Origin: Glandiceps talaboti | Lineage: Eukaryota; Hemichordata; Enteropneusta; Spengelidae | Direction of reading: 5' to 3' | Assembly: GCF_964340395.1 (NCBI RefSeq) | Contig: NC_135551.1 | Coordinates: 15,207,003 to 15,271,002, forward strand | Length of the DNA stretch: 64,000 nucleotides | Shown here: in pieces, positions 1 through 11,900 of the stretch | Numbering within the stretch: position 1 is the first letter of the stretch | How the letters are laid out: each line of letters opens with the position of its first letter | The notes under the pieces: model-generated | Told to the model about the DNA's origin: nothing | Seen by the model: the letters and a program-made list of their open reading frames with translations, nothing else | The model's database searches: none | Made by a program: the position numbers and the translations under genes

Positions 1-631
1 AAGGTTAAACTCTCTTACAGTAACTTATATATCATACAATATATACCATTTCCATTTACTTGACATCCATTTGGTAATACAGTAGTAGATAGATATAAAT
101 AAATATGTATAAAGGACTCTCTCTGAAATGTTAAGATTCAGAATGATATTTAAAACCTGCAGAGTTGATTAAACTATGTGTTCTTTGAATCATCTATCTA
201 ATGTTCTGATTGAATTATTACAAAAACGCACATGTCATTAAAACGATATATAGTATAGGGTAGAATGTAGACAACTTTTTAAGTAATTTCAAAAGCTGAC
301 CGAGAATTTATAGAATATTGCTCATGTTTGTCTACTTGCACTACCTAATCACAACATGATATGAATACATTTTAGAGTAAACCACGACTTTATCATTTAC
401 TCTTCAGTTTTACTTTGTGTTTATAGTTGTTTAACGTTGAAATGATTGGAATTTTAACGTGTATTAAAATGAGGAACTCATGTAAGAGGATAATATTTTC
501 TTTGTCAAGAGGAGCAAAAACCAACCAGCATGTGTTTAACTGTATGTATGTATGTATGTATGTATGTATGTATGTATGTATGTACACGTACGTACGTACA
601 ATGTACATGTACGTACGTACGTACGTACGTG

Positions 632-663
<32 letters not shown>

Positions 664-3548
664 TGTATGTATGTATGTATGTATGTATGTATGTATGTAT
701 GTATGCTCGCATGCATGCATAAAATCATAAAGACCATGAAACGTACATGAATGTGATTTTATTATGGATTATATTTTCTCATTATTGAAATTGTTTGGTT
801 GATTGTGATTAAACGTTCTTATATATAGTAGTGTATGTGTCACAGGGTTTAACAATATATCACTTCATAATATTCCATCATACTTTGGAAATAATTAATA
901 CTTTAAGTGATAACTGTATTGGCGGCCAGATTGCCTGTAAAGTATCAGTAGGTCTATCAAAAACAACCAAGCGCATTTAACTCAGTGTTCGTTTAACCAG
1001 ATATTACTTGACTATATGTAGACTCCTGAACCATTTCACTTACACTCAACCTATGATGTGATACTTATAGTTGATTGCTGAAATAATCGTCGGTCAAGGT
1101 GTGATCATTTGGTTTATTAAGTCTTGGTTATTACAATCTTCAAATTATGTACACTCACTTGGTAATAATAAAGAACACACTTTATCCATTAATTTCTTGT
1201 TGAATTAATGTAGATTTTCATATTATTGATTCGTGTGCATGTTTAATTAACCTATAAAAGGCTATAGCATGTATAATAGATCACAATTGTGCATCCCACC
1301 AATATATCGGGGGAACAACAGTCTGTTTTTTGTCCTTATAGAAAACATTCAATTTATTTTCAGTTTTTAATGCTTCAAATGTCATACACGAATTTGTGCT
1401 ATATATTATCAATGATGTTTCAGGTTTCATATAATTTTACACATATGCTGATGACAAAGTATATAGCGAGCCGTACAGAAGACATCCAATTGCCAGGTGT
1501 CGTTTAGAATAATTGATACATCATTGGTAAATATTATACTAAAAGCCATAAAATGCACTCTAAAGCAGCTGGAAATTTAAAAGTCCCAAGGCTCCCCCCC
1601 CCCCCCGACGGTGCACAGTGCCTGATAGCTGTGACCGCCTAAATCACTGTATACGTAGTTACCATCTATTCCAAACATTATCAACATCACTGTAACATAG
1701 GAAAGGTCCCCATGAGTTTAAAAAACCTTCACAGTAACAGAATAAAGGTTAACGTCTGGAAGATTTCCCAAAGTTTTCTCTCATGGCAGCATGACGCCAT
1801 GGAAAAGGGGGGGGGGGGGCATATCTAGTACTTAACCGACTGTGGGTCTGTTTGTGACTGGAAATCCCGAGCATATTTTTGGATTGTACAAGGGTAGATG
1901 TTTTCAACTTAAGCGTATGAAAAGTATGAACATATTAGGACTACTCCCCCCCCCCCCCCAGGATTATCGGTATTTAATACACTGTCGGTTCGCAAAAGTT
2001 ACCACATTATTGCTCATTATTACAGCCTCGGTTTATTTTGATAAATTATCGGTAACTTTTAACGACAATATTGGCTGATAAATTATCATTTGGCTTTTAC
2101 ATTATCAATTGTAACATACCTTATATTAGGGATACAAAACTGACATACTTTCTCTTGTGATTGTAATATCACTGGAACTCTTCACGATCGGGTCTACAAA
2201 TGAGTCTGCTGTTGGCACCGTGTACGTACCTGACCTTATGAAACGTTGGTGACCGGCTATCAGTGCAGTTATCGATATATCTGACTGTCTTTACTTAAAT
2301 GGGAAAGTACCCGCATTGCTGCTTCAACGATCGGTTTGTTCCATTTAGTATAACGTTGAATTAGCCGGCCAATCAGTTGTTTTTTCTCAACCATCTCTTC
2401 TACGAGGTACTGTTACTCAGCTGAACTAGGTACTTAATTGTTGATATTGTCCAGTAATAAACGTTCTTTCTAAGCTGTTGTGTCATCAGGCCGTACCAGA
2501 ATCTTATCTAAGACTCGATTTAAGGGAAAAAGACACTCAAAACAGACACAGGAATTGCTTTTTTGGTTGGATAACTTATACGGTTTCCAGTAATAGGAGC
2601 GATTCAATCGAACTACGAAATTAAGGTGCAACCGGGAATTAAAGTTCCTTGGCACGTGTTTTTTTGTCCGTTAAGTTCTGCTCATGGAGTGCATTCAATT
2701 CAGTGTTCCTCCGTCCAGGCCTCCTAGCAATCTGAACGGTATTTTTTAAACAAATTCCACTCTACTTCAACCATATACGTCACAAACATTTTATTTAAAC
2801 TAATATGCATTCCGTATAATAATACAAATATGGTTAACAAACAAACTTTTCTTTTCTTTAACTTATTTAAAAATGTTCATTAAATATAGTCAATTCGATT
2901 CAGAAACAAACAGTTGAAAATAACTCTGTAGAATATACTCTAAACAGCTGTCCAAATCATTCGGGACACAATTTATAACTTGTTGTGACACCTGTGACCT
3001 CTATGGAATAGCAAAATATGACCAAACCCGTACCTCTGTCTCATTAATCAATTTAACCTTAATGTTGTTTTTGTCTAGTTTTAGGATTTGTTTACATAAA
3101 ACTAAACGTTCACAGCTTGTAACTCGTGACACGTACCATCCTGGACGACTACGTACGTTGGTTTTATTACATGATCAATCTCCTCGTCTGTGTTCTTTCT
3201 AAGATGGGCTAAAATCTCAACTAAAATGCACTGAAAAGTTTACTACATAATCTCTATTTTTAGAGTTTGACATATTTTTTAAGTCTGATGAAATGCATCA
3301 CCCGACGTTCAATATCCAATCACCTTGTCTAAATTAATACAAATTCATATCTCAAAGGCCATAAAATATATATAACTGTGCAATATTTATTCTTTTACAG
3401 AACAATGAATTCATACGATCAAGTTCTAAAATAAACACATCACGTCTTGACACGTCATATTAAGCTTTTACTAACAGTTCAATCGTACCTGGTACAAACT
3501 GTTACCGTACCTATCATAGCTGTCATTATGTTTGCCCAATTACATTAT
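1..3548. other. P450 3' flank block, copy 1 (noncoding)
   Basis: I see no gene here. Base 1 aligns with base 26232 and with base 45377, which lie about 0.9 kb and 0.6 kb downstream of the stop codons of P450 genes A and B. The stretch runs parallel to 26232-33256, apart from the 3.4-kb element present only in that second block. It holds poly-C/poly-G runs around 1590, 1810 and 1945 and a long (ATGT)n array. The alignment implies that another P450 gene ends just left of the window (inference). The block stops abruptly at about 3548, where foreign sequence begins. Confidence 0.7.
541..714. repeat. (ATGT)n microsatellite with an (ACGT)n core
   Basis: This tetranucleotide array is interrupted at about 585-630 by tandem ACGT units, which are self-complementary and rich in CpG. 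It lies at the same place in the flank block as the pure (ATGT)n arrays at 26778 and 45775. ORFs across it are artefacts. Confidence 0.95.
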
Positions 3549-4190
3549 CTTTCTCATAAAAGACTGCCAGTGGCCAATACTCATCTGGATCGTGGAATTT
3601 CAGTCCATGTAAAATCTTCTCATTGTTTAAACAGCTTAAACTTAAGACAGTTGTATGTCTTCGACCGTAGTGTCGGGCATCACCGTGCAGTCTCCATAGC
3701 TCTTCCTCTGGAAGCCAATAATACAAAAATTGGAGACAAGTGTGTAGTGAAATTGGGTCAATCCGCCAACCATTGGGTGTTCTTTGTGATAACCATATGA
3801 ACCTAAATTCCTCATCGCATCGAGATTTCAGTTTCACAACCTTAGTCTTTTTCTTAGGTTATCTATAATTCCTGTTCGTCGACAATTGTCCTCAATGTGT
3901 AAAAGTGTATTTGCATCTACATGCAATGTTTCAGCCGAATGTTTGTACAGAATTTCATCATATAATGATGTGTAGCCACTGTTGCCAGAGGTATTCTTCA
4001 AAATGAAAAGTATGTCATCTTTGGATAGTTTTCCACTCCATCCTTTCCCACTATACTCTTTCCGCACACTGTCCAAATAGATAGAAATAGATAAAAGAAG
4101 ATCCTTTTTTTTCACCATGATGTACATTTTTTATAAGTTTGCGGAAATGTTCACGCTGTGTTGACAGTCTCTTATGTAAAATCCGCTTTG
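3549..4190 (-). pseudogene. Unrecognised broken ORF of the insertion
   Basis: Read leftward from about 4190, three overlapping reading frames give protein-like sequence: a basic segment (LSTQREHFRKLIKN), a segment with KGWSGKLSKDDILFILK, and a segment rich in aromatic residues with WRLHGDARHYGRRHTT and FHDPDEYWPLAVFYEKDN. The frame changes near 4127 and 3836 look like frameshifts. The last frame runs to the junction with host flank DNA at about 3548, so the protein is cut there. The composition resembles proteins encoded by animal mobile elements, but I do not recognise the family. A splice between frames cannot be excluded. Confidence 0.4.
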
Positions 4191-4214
4191 ATTTAGCCAG
4201 GTGTTTACGGCCAT

Positions 4215-4372
4215 TTAAGCAATAACCACCCCACCCCCGCCGAAGGCGGGTATATACACGAGATTCTGGTACGCGACATATAGCACGAGCCGAATGGCGA
4301 GTGCTATATGGAGCGAATTGTACCAAAATTCGAGTGTATACCCGCCTTCGGCGGGGGTTATTGCTATTATAT
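4215..4372. repeat. Nested GC-rich hairpin / MITE-like foldback
   Basis: Two arms of about 50 bp, 4217-4268 and 4317-4370, are inverted copies. Each contains its own small palindrome CCCGCC-GAA-GGCGGG, and a TATAGCAC/GTGCTATA pair lies between the arms. The structure could fold into a three-part cruciform. It interrupts or ends the minus-strand ORF remnants to its left, as a small foldback transposon or a transposon end would. Confidence 0.65.
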
Positions 4373-4799
4373 TATATCAAAATATGTGTCTATTTCTTCT
4401 AAATGTGATTCTGTGGTTATTTATATGCCTGAAAAGGCGAATTCGCACGTACAGAAAAAGATCGTCGGTAATAGATCGTCGGGAACGAGCATATTTTGAT
4501 GAGTGGATACGTTTATGTCGCCCACATACACACACACTGCATGAACACAAACCATACACTACATTGCATTGCATTGATAAATTACATTATTTACATCATA
4601 TAATGCATAACGAAAACGCGTTGAAAACTAGCAACAAAGAAAACGGGGCAAGAGGTCAAAGAAAGTAACAATTTTGTTTAAATATTTACATAAGAACAAT
4701 ACAATCTTTTACACTGCTAAAAATAGATGTCTCGGCGTTGAATCGGAGAAAGCTCGACACAGTAAATTAGAGACACGACGTTACACAGTCTACTTTAAT

Positions 4800-6312
4800 T
4801 CAATGATTAACAAATTGAACATTGACTGAACCTGAAAATGTACAGTTTTGAAATAGTCCTGACGCACTTGACTGATGGTTAAAAGTTAAATTGGTGTTGC
4901 TTGATTCAACGAGAGCAGGACGCTGAGACTGTTCGTTGCATGGGAGAACTTGTACCTTATCAGCCATGGCCAGTGATGTTGAAGCCACTGATCGATCGTT
5001 GCTTTCGATCGCAAGGTCATCAGTGGAATTACTGTAACCCAAACTATTGGACAGGATACCTGACATACCTTTACTCTGAGGAAGTGTTAACTTATTGGTA
5101 TAAGAACGAACACTAGCTTCATTTTTGTGAGCCGTGAAGTACATAATGTGGCGCGTCTCCACTACCGCAGAATCAAGCAAAGTGCAAGCTGTTGCCCTGA
5201 CACAGTGGTTTGTGTACACTCGACTCAAATTGGCTGCTTCAGAGATTTCCTTCATCATCGACCCAAGTTTGTTTTCGCCGATAGGTGAGTTGCAAAACCA
5301 TATTTCATCTGTGTATTTAATGTCAGACTTTGGTCGTTGGAATAAAGCTGACTGCTTCGGATTTAGCTTCGAGAGATACATTTCAAATGCAGCTACAGCC
5401 TACAGGACAATTTTTGTCACCGGTTGCATTCATTTTCGCCTGTGTTCCGTAGCTGTCGTCGGGGTGATTTTTTGTCTTCTCTGACATCGCCATTTCTACA
5501 AATTTGGTGCCATCACGTTCCACTACTCTGTAACTCTCCCTGTTCATGGTCCGTAATCCTTCACGACCCCTCCGACCAAAATGAAGAGATATGTCGAACC
5601 AGACTTTTCGGACCAGAGACAGCGGGTTTTGGGTGGAAAGGACGCCGCTACTGGCTAACTTTAACAAATCACTCCGGGATATAGGTTGCTTATGTTCAAC
5701 CTTATGAAGGCCTTCTGATTTTAGCTGCTTTACTAGTGCCTTAAATCTGTTGTTGGCAGCTTGAAATTCACGGTCGCGAATTGTGTTTACATTTCGATGG
5801 AAGGCAGGCGAGTTTAAATGGTGGTTGATGGCAGCACGTATACCGCATAGGGCAGATTTCCCATATTATCCGCCGTCTTTCATCCTTGCCTCGGCATAGA
5901 AATGACGTAACATCAACACCAAATCTGCGGTCGTCTTATTTTCAAACTCTGGCTCCAGTCCCTTCTCTGCCAGCCATTCTGCAGAAAAAAAGGATATTCT
6001 TAATATTTATAGTGTCTAACCCTTGTGATATTGGAAAAATGTATGTGCAACAATTAATGATGTTTTAGCTAGGACTAATACTAGTCGAGTAGTAAATCTG
6101 ACGTACAGCACGCAAAGTTAAAACCTTCACTACTCACCTTTCAGAATTCTCACTCCCCATACTGTTTGTTTTGTCGTCGATTTTTCATCTTTCAGAACCT
6201 CGATTTTGTCTAGTTCGACATCGGCAAAATTAGCAAACCGGGTGTTTTGTACCAAATCGTTGGTTTCATTTAAAAAATCTTCTTCAGTGCGCTCGTGTGT
6301 GTACGCAGCCAT
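4800..6312 (-). pseudogene. Crypton-type tyrosine recombinase (KIAA1958/ZMYM-like), broken
   Basis: Exon 1 (6312-6138) starts MAAYTHERTEEDF and ends at AAAG|GTGAGT. Exon 2 starts at 5978 after TTTTTTCTGCAG and continues in phase as EWLAEKGLEP. The conserved core follows: KDGG, REFQAANNRFKALVKQL, KQPISRSDLLKLASSG, then VWFDISLHFGRRGREGLR and, near the end, TNHCVRATACTLLD and MYFTAHKNEASVRSYT, the recombinase Arg and HxxR regions. In this family (DUF3504, derived from Cryptons) the enzyme cuts and rejoins DNA with a tyrosine nucleophile. There is one in-frame stop at about 5866, after KDGG, and a 7-base tandem duplication near 5395-5410 that shifts the frame before FEMYLSKLNP. About 450 codons in all. 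The remaining reading is well preserved, which suggests recent inactivation. The last 80 residues are low in family features. Confidence 0.8.
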
Positions 6313-6568
6313 GATTGAAGCAGACAAAGAGTATTAGCAGACGACAAAATGTGATAATAATAGCTAGTTGGGCAAAGTGCCAACCATGGACTCAAGCCGT
6401 TCTACACGGTCCCCTGGCTAGCTGGGTTTGATATATTACATATTGTTTATTTATTTATTTATTTATTTATTTATTTTAAACCCCATATTTTCCTAATAGT
6501 CAAACGCCCCCCCCCCCTTTGGTTTCCACATTCAGCTTGTATGTACTATTCATATGCTAGTTTAGGGG

Positions 6569-6602
6569 CCCATTTTACCACTGCCAGCCGTGGTAAAATG
6601 GG
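6569..6602. repeat. Hairpin with 13-bp arms and nearby CCAAT box
   Basis: CCCATTTTACCAC and its exact complement GTGGTAAAATGGG are separated by 8 bases. A CCAATCAGA motif lies just to the right (6622-6630), about 310 bases upstream of the recombinase ATG on the other strand. It may be a transposon end or part of that gene's promoter. Confidence 0.55.
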
Positions 6603-7160
6603 ATTTTACCACACTTATTATCCAATCAGAATGGCGCATAGTAGCATGATATAATATAATTATCAATAAACGTGTTGGCCTGGATAAATATTTGGATCTG
6701 TTTTTGTTACCACGTTTCTTGTTACACAATCTACACTTTTTGTGTCTTATTTCCTTGACTACAGTTTTTGTTGTTGTTGTTTTTTTTGTTGTTGTTGTTT
6801 TTGTTTGATGGTATCTTCGGGTTGTCTTTCGCATTTGCTGTTTGTGGCATAGGTTCGCAGCGTTCTTGTCGGGATTGCGTTGACGAGCTGCCAGAGTCTT
6901 TTGATATGGGAGATATGGTGGAAAACGCCGTTTTCAACAAATGTCTCCTTAGGGAATATATCTTTTCTTTGTTCTTGAAACTAGTAGTCTTCATGTAAGA
7001 TATCGTTGTAAATGCCTCAAGGGATATGTCTGTCCTGGTTCTTCTGTTGTAGAGAAACTCTTCTCGTGGTTCTAGATCAAAGTCCCTCAGATGTGTATCT
7101 ATATCGCTAAAACCAATCCTATTCTTAGCTTTTTCGTACTTCAGAAAGTTCACAACATTA

Positions 7161-7424
7161 TCAACAGGTGAAATACTTTACCGATTTGGGAGATTTGCAC
7201 TGCCAATCCTGAATTGTCTTTGGTAGCGGTAAGTTTAAATTACCGAGGCAACATTGTTTTTCAATGGAAATTGGTGATGGCTGAGTAATAGGACCATCTC
7301 CTGATGCTTGAGATATACCCCCAGTTTTCATTCCTGGCTTTGAACGAACAGTTTTCCCTGATGGTGATTGTCCCATTGGCTGTGGTGATGGTGATGGTGA
7401 TGGTGGTGGTCGTAGCGGTGTTTG

Positions 7425-7456
<32 letters not shown>

Positions 7457-7970
7457 GTTGTTATTGTTGTTGTTATTGTTGTTGCTGCTGTTGTTGTAGT
7501 TTTGTTGTTGTTCTTGTTGTTGATGGTGGTGGTGGTGTTGGTGGTGGTGGTGGTGATGATGGTAACGGTGATTGTGGTGTTGTTGCTGCTGATGTTGTTT
7601 TTGGTGGTGGTGATGGTAACGGCGCTTGTGGTGGTGGTGGTGGTAGTAGCGGTGCTTGTGATGTTGCTACTGCAGTTGTTGTTTTTGGTGGTGGTGATGG
7701 TAACGGCGCCTGTGGTGGTGGTGACGGCGGCGGCGGCAACGGTGGCAGTGGTGGCGACGATTGTAGTGGTGATGGTGACGACGACGACAGTGAAAGCAAA
7801 CTTGTACTTTGAGAAATTGGTGGACATGACCTTTTATCTGTATGCATACGTTTTTGAAAGAGCAAGATATTTAGGTAATCAGCAGTTGCAGTTTTGTGTT
7901 GTTCAGGCAAGTTGGAGGCACGATGTTGCAAGTTGGTTTTTGCTGATGTGTTCATGGTCACTTTTTGCAT
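7161..7970 (-). pseudogene. Proline-rich tail region after the USP-like ORF
   Basis: The minus-strand frame of the USP-like ORF is closed by one stop at 7989 and then reopens in the same frame: a linker, then a stretch of about 100 residues dominated by proline, serine and alanine (LPSPPPKTT repeats), then poly-glutamine, then MGQSPSGKTVRSKPGMKTGG. It may be the disordered tail of the protease or a separate protein. The DNA (7380-7800) is a GGT/GTT-rich tract, so slippage alone could have kept it open. To its left, 6731-7153 has another open stretch in a different frame (NVVNFLKYEKAKNRIGFSD), which I cannot assign. Confidence 0.4.
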
Positions 7971-7988
7971 AAGATTCGCAAATGTACT

Positions 7989-8411
7989 TCAGTGTTTTGG
8001 TTCCTTGCCATAGTCATTTAAGTCATTCAGCTCATAGAACTTGTTCTCGGATTTCACTATGGCAGTGAAGTGTCCCGGTTTAGCCCTGATGGCTCCTGCA
8101 ATATTGTATTGTCCTCCGTAGACATACATATTGTCCTGAATGACAATATCTGTGATGTTGTCATCATTCACAAATGGTAACTCGACGAATAGGAATTCGG
8201 GAACATCAATATTATTCATTTCAGATGAGACCGAGTTACTGTCACAACGAGGACATGTTGAACTATCTGAACGACTGGTCATTTCATCAACTCTGTCTCT
8301 GATAAAGTGACTGATAGTCTTTCCTTTGAATGGCTGTTTGGTGTGGCCAAGGACGACGGGTAATAAATTGATATCTCGCTTTCTTTGATATCCGCATGAA
8401 TTGCAATTCAT
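7989..8411 (-). pseudogene. Ubiquitin-specific protease (C19) C-terminal half
   Basis: The 140 codons read NCNSCGYQRKRDINLLP, then CPRCDSN (a paired CxxC/CxxC finger), then VPEFLFVELPF and YNIAGAIRAKPGHFTAIVKS followed by FYELNDLND. This is the finger and His-box half of a USP fold: GHFTA carries the catalytic His and ELNDLND the Asn/Asp position. The N-terminal Cys box of a USP (about 200 residues upstream) is not visible, so no complete protease is encoded. USPs remove ubiquitin from proteins. Given its place inside an insertion and on the recombinase strand, it may be cargo of a mobile element or a captured host fragment. Confidence 0.65.
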
Positions 8412-8996
8412 GATGGCTGAGTTTTCTGGATGTCGGCATGAAGTCTGTAAATATGTGATAATCCTTCCTCGTACGCTTTGTTCATTAAAGATGCAATTTG
8501 CGTCAGGTGTTTCTCTATTATCAGTAACTGTTTGGAAAATGTTTGAATTGTATCAAGGTGTTGAGTTGCACTTACTGTCATTGTAATTGCGTGGTGTGCT
8601 CCAGATCGACAAGCCGCACGTAAAAGTCGTCGGCTAGACTTTTCTAAAGTAGCAATGAGCTCTTTTCTTGTGTTCTTCTCGTCTTCAAATTTTATGTTGG
8701 ATTTGTCTAATACACTTTCTGAGAATTTTGTCGTTGACATGTCGATTTGTGACGAACGAAAGTAGGGCTGGGTTTGTCATGGCAAATAGCTGTCGTGCAA
8801 GATTGAAGTCAGTACTCTTCTTTGAAAATAAAGCTGTTGTTTTAGTGCAGAACTTCAGGCTGTCATAAAAATCAATCCTCGCAACCAGTTTTGTATGTAG
8901 AGTAGTATCTCGTATCATAATACTTTCGCCCTTGGTGAAGTTGACTTCGTGTATTTCCTTTCGGAATGTAGCCGTCCCTCCAGAATGACTTTGCAT
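8408..8996 (-). pseudogene. Unrecognised helical ORF upstream of the USP-like ORF
   Basis: Two overlapping minus-strand frames (8996-8685 and 8740-8408) join with a frame change near 8740. Together they give about 190 residues with HSGGTATFRKEIHEVNF, FYDSLKFCTKTTALF and a helical, Lys/Glu-rich stretch (KNTRKELIATLEKSSRRLL). The second frame ends with a TGA overlapping the ATG of the USP-like ORF (ATGA). I do not recognise the family. The order suggests they once formed one transcription unit with the USP-like part. Confidence 0.35.
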
Positions 8997-11900
8997 ACAG
9001 CAAGGAATATTGAATTCTAAAAAAAGATACTTCTATTAATTATATGGACAAAGGGTCGATTTCAAACAAATCAAGTGAAGATTATCATTTCAAAGAAAAT
9101 GAATATTACACAAGTCCAAAACAACATGAAATAGTCTTTACACTTTATAAAAGAATGAAATTTGTTTTTAAAAACTCATAAATTGTTTTAGTGAACTGAC
9201 TCAGAGATAAAATAGTAATTACAAATCATTGTCAACTACAAGAATTACTATCAGTTTTCCTATATGCGAAATGGCCACAATCGCACATATCCCACAGAAA
9301 TATATAAGTGTAGTCTAGATGCCAAACTGTGGTTTCTAACCTTTGTGTGAGTGATGGTATAAATAGTAACGATAGGAACTAGACTAGTATAATCATGACT
9401 ATTTCGCATACAGTAATTATTGTAGATGATAACGATTGGTAATTACTCTATAGTTTGCTGGTTTATTTATTTATTTTGTTTGTTATTTGTTTTCGTAAAC
9501 ATAACTAAGTAAGCCTGAGTGTCCCGTGATACTCGTACGAGTATCACGACGCCACACCGTCAATGAGTCAGGGAAAGGTTAATTTTTTATTATGCGTCTT
9601 CAAAGAGACATGGCACTAACAGCGCAGCAATGTCTAGTACATGAGCCCAAATATGGCTTCAAATCAGAACGTAACCCATATGGATAAGAGCTGAAAATAG
9701 TCTCCTCCCCATTGAGGATTAATTAACGACGACACTTTCATTATGGGTTATCGGTATGCATGGCAAACTAAACTAGCAAAAATTCATTCAAAGTTTAAAA
9801 CATTTTATTATCTCTTCAAAACATTCTTTCAACTGGAAATTGTATTTACCAGTCCTCGTGCTTTTTATTGAATCTTCACGTTGTTTCTGTGGTTTTATTC
9901 GCCTGTTTCCACATATCGACACTCAGGCACAGCACAAATGACGGCGATGAGCATTGACCTTGACGGCTTTCACGTGTTTTTAGTATCACGTGAAAAAATG
10001 TACAAATCTCTCCAAAATAACTAAAACCATTGCTGAATAATTATTTTTGACGACCGGTCTTTTTATTTTCACCTCAATAAACGGATCTAATCATGCTGAA
10101 CCAGGCTGTCTTCGAGACTTGAGAGTTGACCTAAAATGCGCGACATTGCATCGGTAATTTCCGGATTGTCATTCGTGTAAGTTTCACGATCTAGGGCCTT
10201 TCCGAATGTGACATGCAGCGCGGCCTAGCTTTGAACCTGTTTGACAACATCTTTTCCACATAAATTCTGTTAAAATCAATTAGGATGACGACCTTATAAA
10301 ATGTGGCCGGTATGATCGAACGATCGGCTCTTCCCGTTAACTTTCGTTAACAAGAGTGATCACATGACATGTCGTACAAACAGTGTTGTTTATCTCTCTG
10401 TTGTTCGATGTGTCCCAAGAGCGAACGCATCTTGACTTTGGATTCAAATGATCCTAAAAACTGTATCAGATGTCATAAACCCGAGAAATTATAGGTACAT
10501 GTACCTAATTTAGCAATGTAACAAGTAGAAAGTCGTGCCCGGGCAGTGGGGGTTAAACTTTATCGATGCCCCGCACCAGTTCGTCAAATACTACACGATC
10601 ATTTCTGGTTGTGACAACTACCGCCAAATGGGAAAGAAGTCTATATCAATTTGAAAAATTTTGCGATCGGCAAAAAGACTTCTTTTTTAGGTGTTGATGA
10701 ATCCATAATAAAATAAGGTTTTTATGGCAATGAAGTGGTTCTTTTTGTCACTCATTTACTGCTGAACATCCCATACTCAGGCGATGGCATCTTGTGCTGG
10801 ATAATACTTTACATGCTCCAGTTGTGTTCCAAAGTGAAGGTGCCGCGAGTCCACGTACAGAGCATGTAACTTGCAAAATTTAACCTGGAGGTCATAATTC
10901 AAATGGGCAGCTGTGGATAATGGACATTGAACCGATTCAAGATAAATCGGTTCTAAGTCGGTTTTTCCTGTCCTAACTACGACAATAACCGAATCGACCC
11001 CCCCCCCCAAGGTAGTTTCGAACCGGTTCAACGAAATCGACCGGTTTAAGGGCATGTGGGGAAAGGAGAACTGAATTAGATTCGAATCGAAACAGGTTCA
11101 GAATTTACGTGGGGACAGGGTTATAGTGAAAACTACTGGACCTTATAATTCATAACAATACATCTAATAAAGACTTTGACAAAAAATAACACGTGTGGTG
11201 ATGGGGGTGGGTTCTTTTTATTTCCCGTTATTCGTACATAAAGTGAAATTACTAGTATTTTCCGTTATTCGTGACTGAAGTATTCCCCATGAACAGTGAT
11301 TGACTACTTGCTTTCTCATTTCTGACTAGTTGTAATTATATGTAGATAATATAAATGGATGATAATAAGGGTTACATTACCTTCTTTCCATGATCGATCC
11401 AATATGGTATTTGCTCCGACGAAAAAACACAGGGAAATGTACACAAAAAACAGTGTCTTCATCTTCATCTTGAAGGATTACCAGAAATACGAGCGTGTAA
11501 TGCTTGAACAACCGACAGTTCGTGAGATGTGATATGCATGCCAATGAAATCCGTTTTTGTTTAGAATATTCTAACACTTTTGTTGGCGTTTTGGCACATG
11601 ATAAGTTTGCATTTCCGTTATTTTCTCGTCCCTCTCAATTTTGGCGACGAAGGTATATGATATTCTATAGACCGTCTTTTGTTTTACCAATTACAAACAA
11701 TAGCATGTGAAGGGCGATATAATGTTGCCTTGTCCGAGAAACGGGGGAAGTACACTAGCTGATTTCACTTTCACTGTGCATACTTACATTGAAGAGCTAT
11801 GTCGCCAGTAATCTTGGCTAGTGTATATTGTCAAAGAGAATTTTCCCTCAAAATCAACATCACTGTCAGAATATGTGCGAGAAAGGTTTGACACTTTATT

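Noticed and set aside
4294-4668. 124-codon + strand ORF
   Set aside because: It runs from the hairpin into low-complexity sequence and opposes the better supported minus-strand remnants.
7304-7972. 222-codon + strand ORF and 188-codon minus ORF
   Set aside because: Poly-Val/Leu and poly-Thr readings of a GGT/GTT-rich tract.
10777-11055. 92-codon minus-strand ORF
   Set aside because: It covers inverted ACCGGTT/GATTCG words and a poly-C run; no protein character.
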